A stretch of DNA of 64,000 nt from Sorangiineae bacterium MSr11367 (GCA_037157805.1 CP089983.1:12191001-12255000), one strand, 5' to 3'. Numbered from the stretch's first letter, positions 1-8,607 are shown. Made by a program: numbers and translations. Notes: a model not told the origin generated them from the sequence alone.

Positions 1-53
1 TCGAGATCTCCGTCGAGGGTGTCGGCACCCTCGCGTGCGCGGTGCGGAAGTAA
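1..53 (+). CDS. 3' end of a fumarylacetoacetate hydrolase-family gene (partial)
   Basis: The frame running into the TAA at 51-53 reads EISVEGVGTLACAVRK. This matches the usual last residues of the FAH/2-keto-4-pentenoate hydratase family, which end in a motif like VEIEGIGTLxNxV. Only about 16 codons lie in the window, so the catalytic part cannot be checked. The next gene starts 11 bp downstream on the same strand, so the two may be co-transcribed. The family call rests on this short tail alone. Confidence 0.45.
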   Translation, partial: EISVEGVGTLACAVRK

Positions 54-64
54 CGCGGGCGCGC

Positions 65-934
65 ATGCCCGGCCGCTCCTGGATGCACATCGCGCTGGGC
101 GCCGGCATCGTCATCGTGAGCGTCCTCGCCGTCGTGCTCCGCAAGAGCGACGTGCACATCGAGTGCGGCCCCGGCTTTCTCGCGAAAGCACCCCGCTGCC
201 TCGGCTGCCCGCCGCCCTTGGTCGCGCGAGCGGGCAACGGCAGCAGCGGCTGCGATGCGCCCGACGTGCGCATCGCCGTGCCGGCCACCACGCTTCTTCT
301 CGGGCCCTCGGACTGGGAGGCGGAAGGCCGCGTCGCCCCGCGCACCGTCGAGGTCGCAGCCTTCGCCATCGACGCCTTCGAGGCCACCGTCGCCAAGGTG
401 GAGCATCGCGCCTCCCCCGACGGAGCCCGCGCGGCCGCCAACCTGACCCGCGACGAAGCCGCGGCGTACTGCGCCGCCCGCGGAGGGCGCCTCCCCACCG
501 AGGACGAGTGGATGGCCGCGGCCGCCGCGAACGCGAGCACCCTGCGCCGCTACCCCTGGGGCGACACCGGAGCCGTGTGCCGCCGCGCCGCCTGGGGACT
601 CGAACGCGGCCCCTGCGCGCACGGTGCCCTCGGACCGGACACCGTGGGCGCCCATCCCGACGGCGACACGCCCTCGGGCATCCACGATCTCGCCGGCAAC
701 GTCGCGGAATGGGTGCAGCCCGTGATGCCCACACCGGCTTCCGGCGCCAGCGCCAACAGCGGCCTGGCCGTCGCCCGCGGCGGAAGTTACCGCACCGCGC
801 TAGCTACCGAGCTCCGCACCTGGAGCCGCATGGAAATTCCGCCCGGTTCCCGAAATCCCGACGTGGGCGTGCGATGTGCCTACGAAGGCGCATCCGGCGA
901 GGCGAATCCGGGTTACCCTCGTCGATCCCCATGA
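65..934 (+). CDS. membrane-anchored formylglycine-generating-enzyme (SUMF1/FGE-sulfatase) domain protein
   Basis: The 289-residue product has an N-terminal hydrophobic anchor (about residues 6-25), a short Cys-rich stretch, then an FGE-sulfatase-type domain. Hallmarks are RLPTEDEWMAAA, RYPWGD, HDLAGNVAEWV, ARGGSYRT and a closing GVRCAYE. I see no clear counterpart of the paired catalytic cysteines of true sulfatase-activating enzymes, so it is probably a non-catalytic or differently acting member, as is common in bacteria with many such domains. I chose ATG 65; a GTG at 35 in the same frame would overlap the upstream gene. The stop overlaps the cinA start (ATGA), which implies translational coupling. 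Confidence 0.7.
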   Translation: MPGRSWMHIALGAGIVIVSVLAVVLRKSDVHIECGPGFLAKAPRCLGCPPPLVARAGNGSSGCDAPDVRIAVPATTLLLGPSDWEAEGRVAPRTVEVAAFAIDAFEATVAKVEHRASPDGARAAANLTRDEAAAYCAARGGRLPTEDEWMAAAAANASTLRRYPWGDTGAVCRRAAWGLERGPCAHGALGPDTVGAHPDGDTPSGIHDLAGNVAEWVQPVMPTPASGASANSGLAVARGGSYRTALATELRTWSRMEIPPGSRNPDVGVRCAYEGASGEANPGYPRRSP

Positions 935-2169
935 CGTGCGCCGTTCTCTCCATCGGGACCGAACTAACTCGCGGTGAACTCGTCAACTCGAACGCCGCCT
1001 GGCTCTCCGCGAGCCTCACGGACCTCGGCTTCGACGTGCCCCTCGGCGCCACCGTCGACGACGATTTGAAGCGCATCGTCCAAGAGCTCGAGCGCCTCGC
1101 GTCCTTCGCGCGGGTCATCGTCTGCACCGGAGGCCTCGGCCCGACGACGGACGACATCACCACCCAGGCCGTGGCCACCTTGCTCGGCGTGCCGCTCGTG
1201 CGGGACGAAGCCTCGCTCGAGCACATTCGCCGTCGCCTGGCGAAGTTCGGCCGCACCGTCAGCGAGACCAACTCCAAGCAGGCCGACTTCCCCGAGGGTG
1301 CAGACATTCTGCCCAACCCCATCGGCACGGCCCCCGGCTTCTCCGTGCGCATCGGCAACGCGCTCGCCTTCTTCATGCCGGGCGTTCCCCGCGAGATGAA
1401 GCAGATCTACGAGGAGCAAATCGTACCGCGTGTGCGTGCGCTCGCGCCGAACGACAGCTACCAGATCCGCCTGCGCACCTTCGGCCTCCCCGAGAGCACC
1501 GTCGGCGAGCGCCTCGCCGGTGTCGAAGAAGCCTTCCCCGGCGTGATTCTCGGCTACCGCGCGACCTTCCCGGAGATCGAGGTCAAAGTCCTCGCCCGCG
1601 GCCTCTCCACGGCCGCCGCGCGCGAACTCTGCGAGCGCGCCACTCTCGAGGTGAAGCAGCGCCTCGCCGACGTCATCTACGGCGAGGCCGACGACACCTT
1701 CGCCGGCGTCACCGGCCGCCTCCTTCGCAAAAAGGAATACACCCTCGCGGTCGCCGAATCGTGCACCGGCGGCCTCGTGGGCCACCTGCTCACGCGCGAG
1801 CCTGGGGCGAGCGATTTCCTCCTGGTCGACGTGGTCACCTACGCCAACAGCGCCAAAACGCGGTTGCTCGGCATCGACGAAGAAGTCATTCGCGGCCACG
1901 GCGCCGTGAGCAGCGAGGTCGCCTGCGCGATGGCCGAGGGCGTGAAGCGCGTCTCCGGCGCCGACGTTGCCCTTTCGCTCACCGGCATCGCGGGCCCCAG
2001 CGGCGGGTCGCCGGAAAAGCCGGTCGGCACGGTCTTCATCGCCGTGGCCGGCCCCGGCGGCGTCAAAGTCGTCGAACGGCATTTCCCGGGCGATCGCCAC
2101 ATGATCCAAACCTTGGCGGCGTACGTGGGATTGAACCTCATCCGCCAAGCGTGCGTCACTTCAACTTAA
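931..2169 (+). CDS. cinA: CinA-family protein (nicotinamide-nucleotide amidohydrolase)
   Basis: The 412-residue product has the classic two-domain CinA layout. An N-terminal molybdopterin-binding-like domain covers about residues 1-170 (LSIGTELTRGELVNSN, VCTGGLGPTTDD, FFMPGVPREM). The C-terminal PncC domain begins near residue 267 (LAVAESCTGGLVGHLLT, SLTGIAGPSGG, KPVGTVFIAV). PncC domains deamidate nicotinamide mononucleotide to nicotinate mononucleotide in NAD recycling. Length is normal for the family. The ATG overlaps the preceding stop by 4 bp. The same frame is open far upstream of 931, but that part is antisense-like noise over the preceding gene and was excluded. The 3' end overlaps the convergent gene by 14 bp. 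Confidence 0.95.
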   Translation: MTCAVLSIGTELTRGELVNSNAAWLSASLTDLGFDVPLGATVDDDLKRIVQELERLASFARVIVCTGGLGPTTDDITTQAVATLLGVPLVRDEASLEHIRRRLAKFGRTVSETNSKQADFPEGADILPNPIGTAPGFSVRIGNALAFFMPGVPREMKQIYEEQIVPRVRALAPNDSYQIRLRTFGLPESTVGERLAGVEEAFPGVILGYRATFPEIEVKVLARGLSTAAARELCERATLEVKQRLADVIYGEADDTFAGVTGRLLRKKEYTLAVAESCTGGLVGHLLTREPGASDFLLVDVVTYANSAKTRLLGIDEEVIRGHGAVSSEVACAMAEGVKRVSGADVALSLTGIAGPSGGSPEKPVGTVFIAVAGPGGVKVVERHFPGDRHMIQTLAAYVGLNLIRQACVTST

Positions 2170-4123
2170 CGCACGACGCATAGGCGCCCACGCGATCCGA
2201 GCCATCGGTGGGCGCCACCCGCAGCCGCACGTCCTTGCCCGGTCCCACGTAGATCTCGGCATACGGCTGCACCGTGCCGCCATTGCGCGTGCTCGACCAT
2301 GCGCCGGTGATGCCGGTGATGTAGCAACGCCCTTTCTTGGAATTGGCCGCCGACAGCAATTGCGTATCCGACGTCGTATACACGTCTTTGGCCAAGTACG
2401 CCGGACTCCACGCGTTGCAGGTCGTCGAATAGGCCTCACCGGTGAGCGGTCCCTGGACGAGCGGTGCCATCGGCTGCACGTGCTCCTGCGCCAAGAGTGC
2501 GTTGGTGCCCGATTCGTAGACGCGAAGGAAATCCGGTTTCACCGTCGTCGCGATGTTCGTCTGGGCGACGTTGCCGATGAACCCGGACAAGATGTTGAGG
2601 TATTGTCCGGCCGGCGCAATCGTCGCGCTCTGCGTGTAATGCGTTCCATCGGAATCATTGAGCTTCGACGTCTGCATCGAGCAAGCATCGGGATTGGGAA
2701 TCGCCTGAATCTCGTTGAAGCGCGAGCACTCCAACGTACCGCCCGGTGCCGCCTTGCCCGGTGCCGGCGAGTTGTCGGAGAAGTACCGCGTCTTCCACGC
2801 ACCGTCGGCGGCGTACACGCGCAAAAAGCTTCCGCGGTAATCGGTGCCGCCAATGGGAATCGAGTTGTCGCTCTTTTGCCAGAACGGCCCGTGCATCGTG
2901 CGCCAATAGCAAAAGGCCAGCGGACACTCGCCCGGCGTCGAGCACTCGGAAACAGTCTCTTCCTCGTCCACGCGTCCGTCGTGCGGATCGGATTGCGTGG
3001 CGCCATTGATGATGACCCGCTTCGGCCCCCCGCGGCAGGTATCACCCTGCCCATATTGGGCAATCTTGCACTTCGAAGGAGGCTGCGGGGCCCGCGGGTT
3101 GTTTCCATATTCCGCAATCGCCTGGGCACACTCCGCCACGTCGAGGGCTTCACCCTCCACGGACGCGTTGTACGTGGTTTGGCCGGGCTTCATCCAAATG
3201 GGGGAATCGGCGGAGTGCGCATTCTTGTGCGTCTGCGTGGCCGCCGTCGCAATCGGTCCGAGCGCGATGGACGTGCCCCGCGTCGTGGAGAAGGCGCCGT
3301 CGAGGGCGGAGAGGCCCATGCGATGGCACACGCCCGTGCACCCGGCCCCGGCACCCGTAGACTTGATCTCGTACACCTTCCACGATTGGAAATCGGCGCC
3401 GACGAAGTTGTATGGATTGGTCTTGTTCCAACCCAGGTCGTGCGATCCCGGGAGCACGTTGCCTTTGTTGACCGCATCCGGAATGTCGATGAGCTGTGAA
3501 ATGTACGGCGAGCGAATGAAAGGCCCATTGTCGTGGCAACGCACGCAGTTGTCGCTCGCCGTTCCCGCGGGCGTCTTCCAAGGGAAGTTCTCGCCCCCAT
3601 TTCCTTTCTTGGGCGCGGTCACCTTGGCCGGCAGATCTCCCAGCGCCTGATAGAAGCAGGTATTACCATTTTGCTTGTTGTACTGAATGACCGCGATATC
3701 GCCGTAATCCGCTCCGAGCCCTTTCTTGCGGCAGTGGGCCACGACCATGTGCGTCCCGTCGTTCTTCAATACTTGAAAGCGACTGCCGGGATCGCATTCG
3801 TGGTTGAGCACATTGGGACGGTCGCAATCCTGATCGGGGTAGCTGCCGCCGCTCAGGTGCGTCTCGGGCACTTCGGAGCCATCGTCGCAATCGAAGTCGG
3901 GGACGGTGGCGCCGATGGCCGTGTCGCATTTCTTGGAGAATTCCTCCAGCGTATCGTGACGGCCGACATCGCACTCCGCCTCCGGGTCGTTCGGATCGAG
4001 GGGATCGATCGCCTGCTCCGTGCTGCCCACCGTCTCGTCCACGGTGGTGGGCGCCGACGAACACGCCGCCAACCATGCCGCCGCGCCCACGACGCTCAAC
4101 CCAATGCAACTGGCCCTTCGCAT
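2156..4123 (-). CDS. secreted lipoprotein with a c-type heme motif (CxxCH)
   Basis: The 655-residue product starts with a lipoprotein signal peptide with lipobox LAAC at the cleavage site and a low-complexity tether. A CVRCH motif lies near residue 190 in a context (CHDNGPFIRSP) typical of c-type cytochrome heme sites, and a CTGVCH (CxxxCH) sequence near residue 261 could be a second, atypical site. The C-terminal third looks beta-rich and ends with VGAYASCVKLK. No named family was recognised. It may be a surface-exposed multidomain cytochrome-like protein. ATG 4123 gives the cleanest signal peptide; an in-frame GTG at 4141 is an alternative. A CcmE homologue lies in the same window at 19763. 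Confidence 0.7.
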   Translation of the reverse strand: MRRASCIGLSVVGAAAWLAACSSAPTTVDETVGSTEQAIDPLDPNDPEAECDVGRHDTLEEFSKKCDTAIGATVPDFDCDDGSEVPETHLSGGSYPDQDCDRPNVLNHECDPGSRFQVLKNDGTHMVVAHCRKKGLGADYGDIAVIQYNKQNGNTCFYQALGDLPAKVTAPKKGNGGENFPWKTPAGTASDNCVRCHDNGPFIRSPYISQLIDIPDAVNKGNVLPGSHDLGWNKTNPYNFVGADFQSWKVYEIKSTGAGAGCTGVCHRMGLSALDGAFSTTRGTSIALGPIATAATQTHKNAHSADSPIWMKPGQTTYNASVEGEALDVAECAQAIAEYGNNPRAPQPPSKCKIAQYGQGDTCRGGPKRVIINGATQSDPHDGRVDEEETVSECSTPGECPLAFCYWRTMHGPFWQKSDNSIPIGGTDYRGSFLRVYAADGAWKTRYFSDNSPAPGKAAPGGTLECSRFNEIQAIPNPDACSMQTSKLNDSDGTHYTQSATIAPAGQYLNILSGFIGNVAQTNIATTVKPDFLRVYESGTNALLAQEHVQPMAPLVQGPLTGEAYSTTCNAWSPAYLAKDVYTTSDTQLLSAANSKKGRCYITGITGAWSSTRNGGTVQPYAEIYVGPGKDVRLRVAPTDGSDRVGAYASCVKLK

Positions 4124-4185
4124 GAACGAAACGATGCCCACGCCCGCCCGTCACCGGCAGTCGCTCAAATGAAGGACGAGCGCTA

Positions 4186-5628
4186 CTACGGTGCAGGTGT
4201 CGAGGCGCTCAACTCCGTGAGCCACTTTTGGACCACGGCGCAGTCGGACGTCTCCTTGGACGCACCGGCCTGCGTGGTCTCCGTGGGGCCCACCACCACG
4301 AGGAGGTCGCGTCCCTTGCGCGCCAGTCCCAGCGGGCCGAGCCCCTTGCGCGCGATGCACGCCGTTTGACCGGGCCCCTTCTTCGCGGGTCCCACCTTCG
4401 CTTCGATCGGCGGAAGCAACGCGGTGTACGCGCGCTCCGCGTAGGCGGCGGGGTTCTTCCCCGGCCCGCGGTCGTAGCGAATGCGCCACCCGAAGGCGAA
4501 CTCGTTGTTCCCCTTTTGCAAGAGCACGCCCTTGTCGCCGCCCCAATGGGCCGCCACCACCGCGGCCTTTTCCGGCTCCATCCATTCGGCGAAGGTGATG
4601 CGGATCCCCAGCTCGCCGTACACGTCGTTCTCTTTTTCGGTCCACCCGGCGCCCAGCGCATTGCGCGTCGGCACCCCGACGTCGATGGCCGGCTCGTGCG
4701 ACTCGTACTTGTCCAGGTGCAGAATCTGCTCGCTGGTCAGCGGCGGCTTTTCCCAGGCGCGGTTGACCGCCTCCCAGCCACCCTTGCGCCGCAGCGCATG
4801 CACGAACAGGGTCCCATCCAGGTACGGCGCAATCAGCGACGCGCGCATCACATGCGGCGCCGACGACCCCGGCCCCTTGTCCATGCTCTGCGCGATCGTC
4901 GCCGAGAACAGCTCTTCCGGCATGTCCAGCGCCGTCCGCCCCGTCTCCGAGATGATCACGTCCAGCATCGCGCTGGTCGCGTCGCCCTCGGCCAGTGCGG
5001 AGCGCGCGGCCGATTCGTCGCCGTGGCCCGGCTTGTACTTGCTGCGCGTGCCCAGGTCCCAGTTTTGATCCTGCAGCGCGTGCACCAACTCATGCGCGAG
5101 CGTGGCCTGCGCATTCTCCTCGTCGAGATCGGCCGCCATGTACATCGTCCGATCCGCCGGCTCGTAGTAGCCCGCCAGCTGCGCCTCCAGCAGGCCGAAC
5201 GTCTCCGCCTCGTAATCGAAGGCCATGGGGATGAACCCCAAAAGCTGCAGCACCAGCCCCTCGTCCCGGATGGCCGCCGGCGGGATTTCGCGCGCCACGT
5301 GCTCCTTCACCCGGGCCAGCAGCTTTTCGCGGGCCAAGGTGCGCCCCGGCACCTCCTTCTTCGCCTCGATCCCGCGCACCCCGCTCACCTTCTTCAGCAT
5401 GCGCGCAATGAGCCGTTGCTGCTTGGCGGCTTCCTCCGGTGACACATCGTTCCCCGGTGCGGGTGCGGCGGTCGGTGCCGCCGGCGCCGTGGACACCGGG
5501 ACCACCGCCACGGGTTGCGGTGCGGGTTTGGAGCTGCCGCACCCCGCAAGCCCCCCCACGCCCGCGGCCCCCAACGACGAAAACAAGAAGACGGACAAGA
5601 ACGTTCGGCCGCGCATGGAGCGTGTCAT
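4186..5628 (-). CDS. lipoprotein with zinc-metallopeptidase motif (HExxH)
   Basis: The 480-residue product has a lipoprotein signal peptide (lipobox LAGC) and a Pro/Ala-rich linker. The core contains ATLAHELVHALQDQNWDL, a canonical HExxH zinc-protease helix. A possible downstream metal-ligand segment (GDESAARSALAEGDATS) would place a Glu in the gluzincin position. Similar proteins of unknown substrate occur in myxobacteria. An AAAGG ribosome site precedes the start; GTG 5631 and GTG 5640 are in-frame alternatives to ATG 5628. Whether it is an active peptidase is inferred from the motif only. Confidence 0.7.
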   Translation of the reverse strand: MTRSMRGRTFLSVFLFSSLGAAGVGGLAGCGSSKPAPQPVAVVPVSTAPAAPTAAPAPGNDVSPEEAAKQQRLIARMLKKVSGVRGIEAKKEVPGRTLAREKLLARVKEHVAREIPPAAIRDEGLVLQLLGFIPMAFDYEAETFGLLEAQLAGYYEPADRTMYMAADLDEENAQATLAHELVHALQDQNWDLGTRSKYKPGHGDESAARSALAEGDATSAMLDVIISETGRTALDMPEELFSATIAQSMDKGPGSSAPHVMRASLIAPYLDGTLFVHALRRKGGWEAVNRAWEKPPLTSEQILHLDKYESHEPAIDVGVPTRNALGAGWTEKENDVYGELGIRITFAEWMEPEKAAVVAAHWGGDKGVLLQKGNNEFAFGWRIRYDRGPGKNPAAYAERAYTALLPPIEAKVGPAKKGPGQTACIARKGLGPLGLARKGRDLLVVVGPTETTQAGASKETSDCAVVQKWLTELSASTPAP

Positions 5629-5647
5629 CACTCGGATCACCTTTGGA

Positions 5648-6331
5648 TCAAACGAGCCCTTTTTGAGCTTCGGTCAAAATAGCCGAAATGGCGCGTTCGT
5701 AGGGCGGATGCGTGAAAATAGCGTTTCCGGCGACCAACGCCCGGGCCCCCGCGCGCACGGCACGCTCCGCCGTTTCGGGCGAAATCCCGCCGTCGATCTC
5801 CAAATCGATCGCCCGCCCGCTTTGGTCGATCATCTTGCGGATGGCCGTCAGTTTGGGCAGCGTCGATTCGATGAACGACTGCCCTCCGAATCCCGGGTTG
5901 ACGCTCATCACCAGCACCAGGTCGACCAGGTCCATCACGTAGCGAAGGGTCTCTTCGCTGGTGGACGGGTTGAGGACCACCCCGGCGCGCAGCCCGAGAT
6001 GTCGAATGCGCTCCAGCGTGCGATGCAAGTGCGTGCAAGCCTCCACGTGCACCGTCAGACCATCGGCCCCGGCCTCGGCGAAGGCATCGATGTATTTTTC
6101 CGGCTCGACGATCATCAGGTGGGTATCGAGCCTCAGCTTGGTGACCTTGCGCACCGCCTTCACCACCGGCGGGCCAATGGTGATGTTCGGGACGAACCGA
6201 CCGTCCATGACGTCCACGTGGATCCAGTCCGCACCCGCGGCCTCGACGGTGCGAACCTCCTCCGCAAGGCGGCCGAAATCGGCGGACAATATCGAGGGGG
6301 CGATGATGATGCGATCCTTGTCGGGCTTCAT
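5648..6331 (-). CDS. rpe: ribulose-phosphate 3-epimerase
   Basis: The 227-residue protein covers the complete TIM-barrel family length. It interconverts ribulose 5-phosphate and xylulose 5-phosphate in the pentose phosphate pathway. Family motifs are all present: IIAPSILSADFGRL at the N-terminus, DWIHVDVMDGRFVPNITIG with the metal-binding His and catalytic Asp, DTHLMI, VMSVNPGFGGQSF and LEIDGGI. AAGGAAATC immediately precedes ATG 6331. The frame continues open upstream over a divergent gene, but homologues start at this methionine. The gene ends 19 bp before the HExxH lipoprotein start on the same strand and could be co-transcribed with it. Confidence 0.96.
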   Translation of the reverse strand: MKPDKDRIIIAPSILSADFGRLAEEVRTVEAAGADWIHVDVMDGRFVPNITIGPPVVKAVRKVTKLRLDTHLMIVEPEKYIDAFAEAGADGLTVHVEACTHLHRTLERIRHLGLRAGVVLNPSTSEETLRYVMDLVDLVLVMSVNPGFGGQSFIESTLPKLTAIRKMIDQSGRAIDLEIDGGISPETAERAVRAGARALVAGNAIFTHPPYERAISAILTEAQKGLV

Positions 6332-6394
6332 GATTTCCTTGCTCGAAAACGAATTCGGGAAGACTCTATCTACTACCGAGAACCTACGCGTCCC

Positions 6395-6931
6395 ATGGAA
6401 ACCCGCCGCATTACCAAAGCCGACTTCGATCACATCGTCGAAGTGATTGACCGCTGGTGGGGAGGGCCCATCCACGCGCAGGTCCACCCAATGTTCTTTT
6501 ACGAGCTCGGCGATCACGCCCTCATCGTGGAAGAAGGGGGCCTCATCATCGGGTTTCTGCTCGGGTTCGTCGCCCGGGCCGAGGTCGACCGAGCGTTCCC
6601 GGCGAGCCCCGGTGCCGGCCTCGGGGTGAGGACGGGCTATGTCCACCTCGTTGGCATCCACCCGGAGTACCGGCGCCGCGGTGTGGGCCGGCTTCTGTAC
6701 AAAGACTTCGTCAAGGAGTGCATCGCCGCCGGCTGCACGCGCATGAAGGCCATCACCACCACCGGCAATGAGGGGTCGATCCGCTTTCACGTTGCCCTTG
6801 GCTGGCAGGCCACCGAGATGGATCACTACGCCGGCTACAAGCGAAAGCGCCTGGTGTTCACGAGGGATCTCACGCAGGACGTCCCGGCGGCGCCGCAAGC
6901 TGGATCGGGGTCGGAGAACGGCCATGAGTGA
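6395..6931 (+). CDS. GNAT-family N-acetyltransferase
   Basis: The 178-residue protein has the GNAT acetyl-CoA loop VHLVGIHPEYRRRGVGRLLY, the standard V/I-x-x-x-x-x-R-x-x-G-x-G/A motif A, followed by the motif B helix and RFHVALGWQATEMDHYAGYKRKRLVF at the C-terminus. The substrate is unknown. The chosen ATG starts METRRITKADFDHIVEVI, a typical GNAT N-terminus. It is divergent from rpe with about 60 bp between starts. Its 3' end overlaps the start of the next gene by 8 bp, so the two are probably translated from one message. Confidence 0.85.
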   Translation: METRRITKADFDHIVEVIDRWWGGPIHAQVHPMFFYELGDHALIVEEGGLIIGFLLGFVARAEVDRAFPASPGAGLGVRTGYVHLVGIHPEYRRRGVGRLLYKDFVKECIAAGCTRMKAITTTGNEGSIRFHVALGWQATEMDHYAGYKRKRLVFTRDLTQDVPAAPQAGSGSENGHE

Positions 6932-7421
6932 GTCCGAGGTCACGCCGGCCCGCCTGCGCGAAATCGGCCTCTTCGGCGCGCTCTCCGACGAGGTGATCGC
7001 CCACCTGGCCGTCGCGCTCAAGCCGCACAAGGTTCCGCCCGGCGAAACCATCTTCCGCGAGGGCGATCCGGCCCGCGAGATGTACGTCGTGCTCGACGGG
7101 GAAATCGAGGTGCTCAAGCGAAGTCGCCGCGGCCGCGATTTGCGCGTGGCCATCCTCGGCCCGAACGACACCTTCGGCGAGATGTCCCTCATCGACGTGC
7201 AGGCGCGCTCCGCCACAGTCCGCGCCGTCGCCCACACGCGCCTGCTGCGCATGAGCAGCGAAGACCTCGACTGGCTTTACCGCCACGATCTGAAGTCGTA
7301 CGCGATCATCACGTTGAACATCGCGCGCGATCTGTCCCGCCGACTTCGCGTCGCCGACGGCATCCTGGCGGACTTCGCCGCCAGCGTTCTCGACGAATAC
7401 GTCATCGGCGATCGCAAGTAG
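6924..7421 (+). CDS. cyclic-nucleotide-binding (Crp/Fnr-type sensor) domain protein
   Basis: The 165-residue protein is essentially a single cyclic-nucleotide-monophosphate-binding beta-roll: LREIGLFGALSDEVIAHLA at the N-terminus, PPGETIFREGDPAREMYVVLDGEIEV, and the phosphate-binding-cassette-like FGEMSLIDVQARSATVRA. The C-terminal helix (DLSRRLRVADGIL) is not followed by a helix-turn-helix, so it is a stand-alone sensor and not a Crp transcription factor. The partner is unknown. It overlaps the GNAT gene upstream by 8 bp, so the two may act together; cNMP-gated acetyltransferases exist, but here the domains are on separate chains. Confidence 0.88.
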   Translation: MSESEVTPARLREIGLFGALSDEVIAHLAVALKPHKVPPGETIFREGDPAREMYVVLDGEIEVLKRSRRGRDLRVAILGPNDTFGEMSLIDVQARSATVRAVAHTRLLRMSSEDLDWLYRHDLKSYAIITLNIARDLSRRLRVADGILADFAASVLDEYVIGDRK

Positions 7422-7427
7422 ACGGCT

Positions 7428-7730
7428 CTAGCCCGCGTCGGCATCGGGCCCTGCATCGCCCGCGTCGGCATCGGGCCCTGCATCGCCCGCGTCGACATCG
7501 GCCGCGCCCGCGTCCGCGTCCCCTGCGTCGGCGGGCATGGGCGGCGCGCCGGCATCGCGCCAGTCGCCGGAGGCTGCATCACCCTTGCCCTCGCCGCCGG
7601 CGTTCAGCGAGCCATCCGGATCGGCACCGGGCGGGATTGGCTGCGGGTTGAGCGTGCACGCCATCCAAAGCATCGCCGGGAAAACCAGCGCCAAGAGCAT
7701 CCACACCGCGAAGCGATCGCGCGCCTTCAT
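7428..7730 (-). CDS. short lipoprotein, NPQPIPPG type, with Asp-Ala-Gly-rich tail (copy 2)
   Basis: The 100-residue product has a lipoprotein signal peptide ending WMAC, then TLNPQPIPPGADPDGS and a long tail made almost wholly of D/A/G, ending in near-perfect DAGDAGPDADAG-type repeats. It is a paralogue of the gene immediately upstream, sharing the LNPQPIPPG motif right after the lipidated Cys. The start ATG overlaps the stop of that gene (ATGA), so the pair is translationally coupled. The function is unknown. The repetitive tail is encoded by a 27-bp direct repeat and may vary in length between strains. Confidence 0.7.
   Translation of the reverse strand: MKARDRFAVWMLLALVFPAMLWMACTLNPQPIPPGADPDGSLNAGGEGKGDAASGDWRDAGAPPMPADAGDADAGAADVDAGDAGPDADAGDAGPDADAG
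7431..7503. repeat. 27-bp direct repeat inside a lipoprotein tail
   Basis: Two perfect, adjacent 27-bp units occupy 7431-7457 and 7458-7484, followed by a diverged partial third unit to about 7503. The unit length is a multiple of three, so gain or loss of units keeps the lipoprotein frame. It encodes the terminal D/A/G/P repeats of the gene at 7428-7730. Confidence 0.85.
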
Positions 7731-8035
7731 CCGGCATCCCCTGCATCGCCGGCGTCGCCCGCATCCCCGGCGTCGCCTGCATCTTCGCCGGCGTCGCCGG
7801 CGTCGGTCCCTGCGGTCGCGTCTTCCACGCTTCGGGCGTCGGGAACGCTCGCATCGTCCTTCGGGTTTCCGCTGCCGTTTCCGTCGCCGCCGCCCATCCC
7901 CGTGGGGGACCCGCTATCGGTCTCGGCGCCAGGCGGAATCGGCTGCGGATTGAGGTTGCACGCGCCCATCCAGGCGGCGATCCCGACGGCAAGGACCAGG
8001 CGCAGACGGGCACCCAAACCCATGCCTCGCGGCAT
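7727..8035 (-). CDS. short lipoprotein, NPQPIPPG type, with (Asp-Ala-Gly)n tail (copy 1)
   Basis: The 102-residue product has a signal peptide with lipobox MGAC, then NLNPQPIPPG, a Gly/Ser/Asp linker and a C-terminal run of DAG triplets. ATG 8035 is preceded by AAGGGG at good spacing; upstream in-frame starts (for example 8074) lack this. The next gene (7428-7730) is a paralogue overlapping by 4 bp, so this is a tandem duplication. The strong conservation of the LNPQPIPPG nonapeptide next to the lipid anchor, against an otherwise low-complexity sequence, suggests the anchor-proximal motif is the functional part. Confidence 0.7.
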   Translation of the reverse strand: MPRGMGLGARLRLVLAVGIAAWMGACNLNPQPIPPGAETDSGSPTGMGGGDGNGSGNPKDDASVPDARSVEDATAGTDAGDAGEDAGDAGDAGDAGDAGDAG

Positions 8036-8340
8036 GGGCACATTCCCCTTGGACTGTGCCGCTCGCGGATCCATCGCCGATAAGGTGATACCCCTCGATC
8101 CCACTGCCTTTCGCTGGCCGATCGCTCGCCAAACGCTTCCATAGCATCGAGGGTGCCATCTCGAATATCGCGGAAAATCGGCGCCTCAGGGATCGTCCTC
8201 GGCTGACAGGCGTGCCGTTTCGGCGCAACCTGGCACACGACGCATCGGTGGGCTGCGGAATCGAAATCCACCACGGAGCACGGCGTCCAGCCCTACGTTT
8301 TGCTAAGGGAAATCGACAGCGTGCTACTCGCGCGAACGCC

Positions 8341-8607
8341 ATGACCTCTCCGGCCACCCCGCTGCCACCGAAGCTCCGCCGTGCCCTCGAGTTGGTCTAC
8401 GCGCTGGAGGGCGTGGCTTCGGCCCGCGTCTGGCAGTGGGGCGATCGCATCGCGCTCGGCGTTCGTGCCGGTCGTGCGGCCGCCCCGGCCGAGCTTTTGC
8501 GGCGGGTGGAAGACGCGGTCGCCGCCCTGCGCGAGCCAGGCGAAATCTGGGATTTCGGCCTGCTCGATGACGACGACACGCGCTCGACGGAGCCGCCGGC
8601 CCCGTAG
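8341..8607 (+). CDS. small protein of unknown function
   Basis: The 88-residue product starts MTSPATPLPPKLRRALELVY and has a compact predicted alpha/beta core (VASARVWQWGDRIALGVRA) followed by an acidic C-terminal tail (LLDDDDTRSTEPPAP). The motif pattern suggests a small soluble domain, but no family was recognised. The frame is open further upstream to 8212; ATG 8341 is chosen because codon use becomes clearly gene-like from there. It converges on cdnL, with only 13 bp between the stops. Confidence 0.55.
   Translation: MTSPATPLPPKLRRALELVYALEGVASARVWQWGDRIALGVRAGRAAAPAELLRRVEDAVAALREPGEIWDFGLLDDDDTRSTEPPAP

Noticed and set aside
19-930. An open frame that joins upstream of cinA without a stop
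   Set aside because: It is a different frame of the FGE-like gene, Arg/Pro/Gly-rich and antisense-like in composition. The true CinA start is at 931.
964-2148. A 394-codon open frame on the minus strand over cinA
   Set aside because: It mirrors cinA with typical high-GC shadow composition and has no ribosome site or family resemblance.
7431-7503. A CRISPR-like array
   Set aside because: The 27-bp units are adjacent, without spacers, and lie inside a coding frame as DAG-type repeats.
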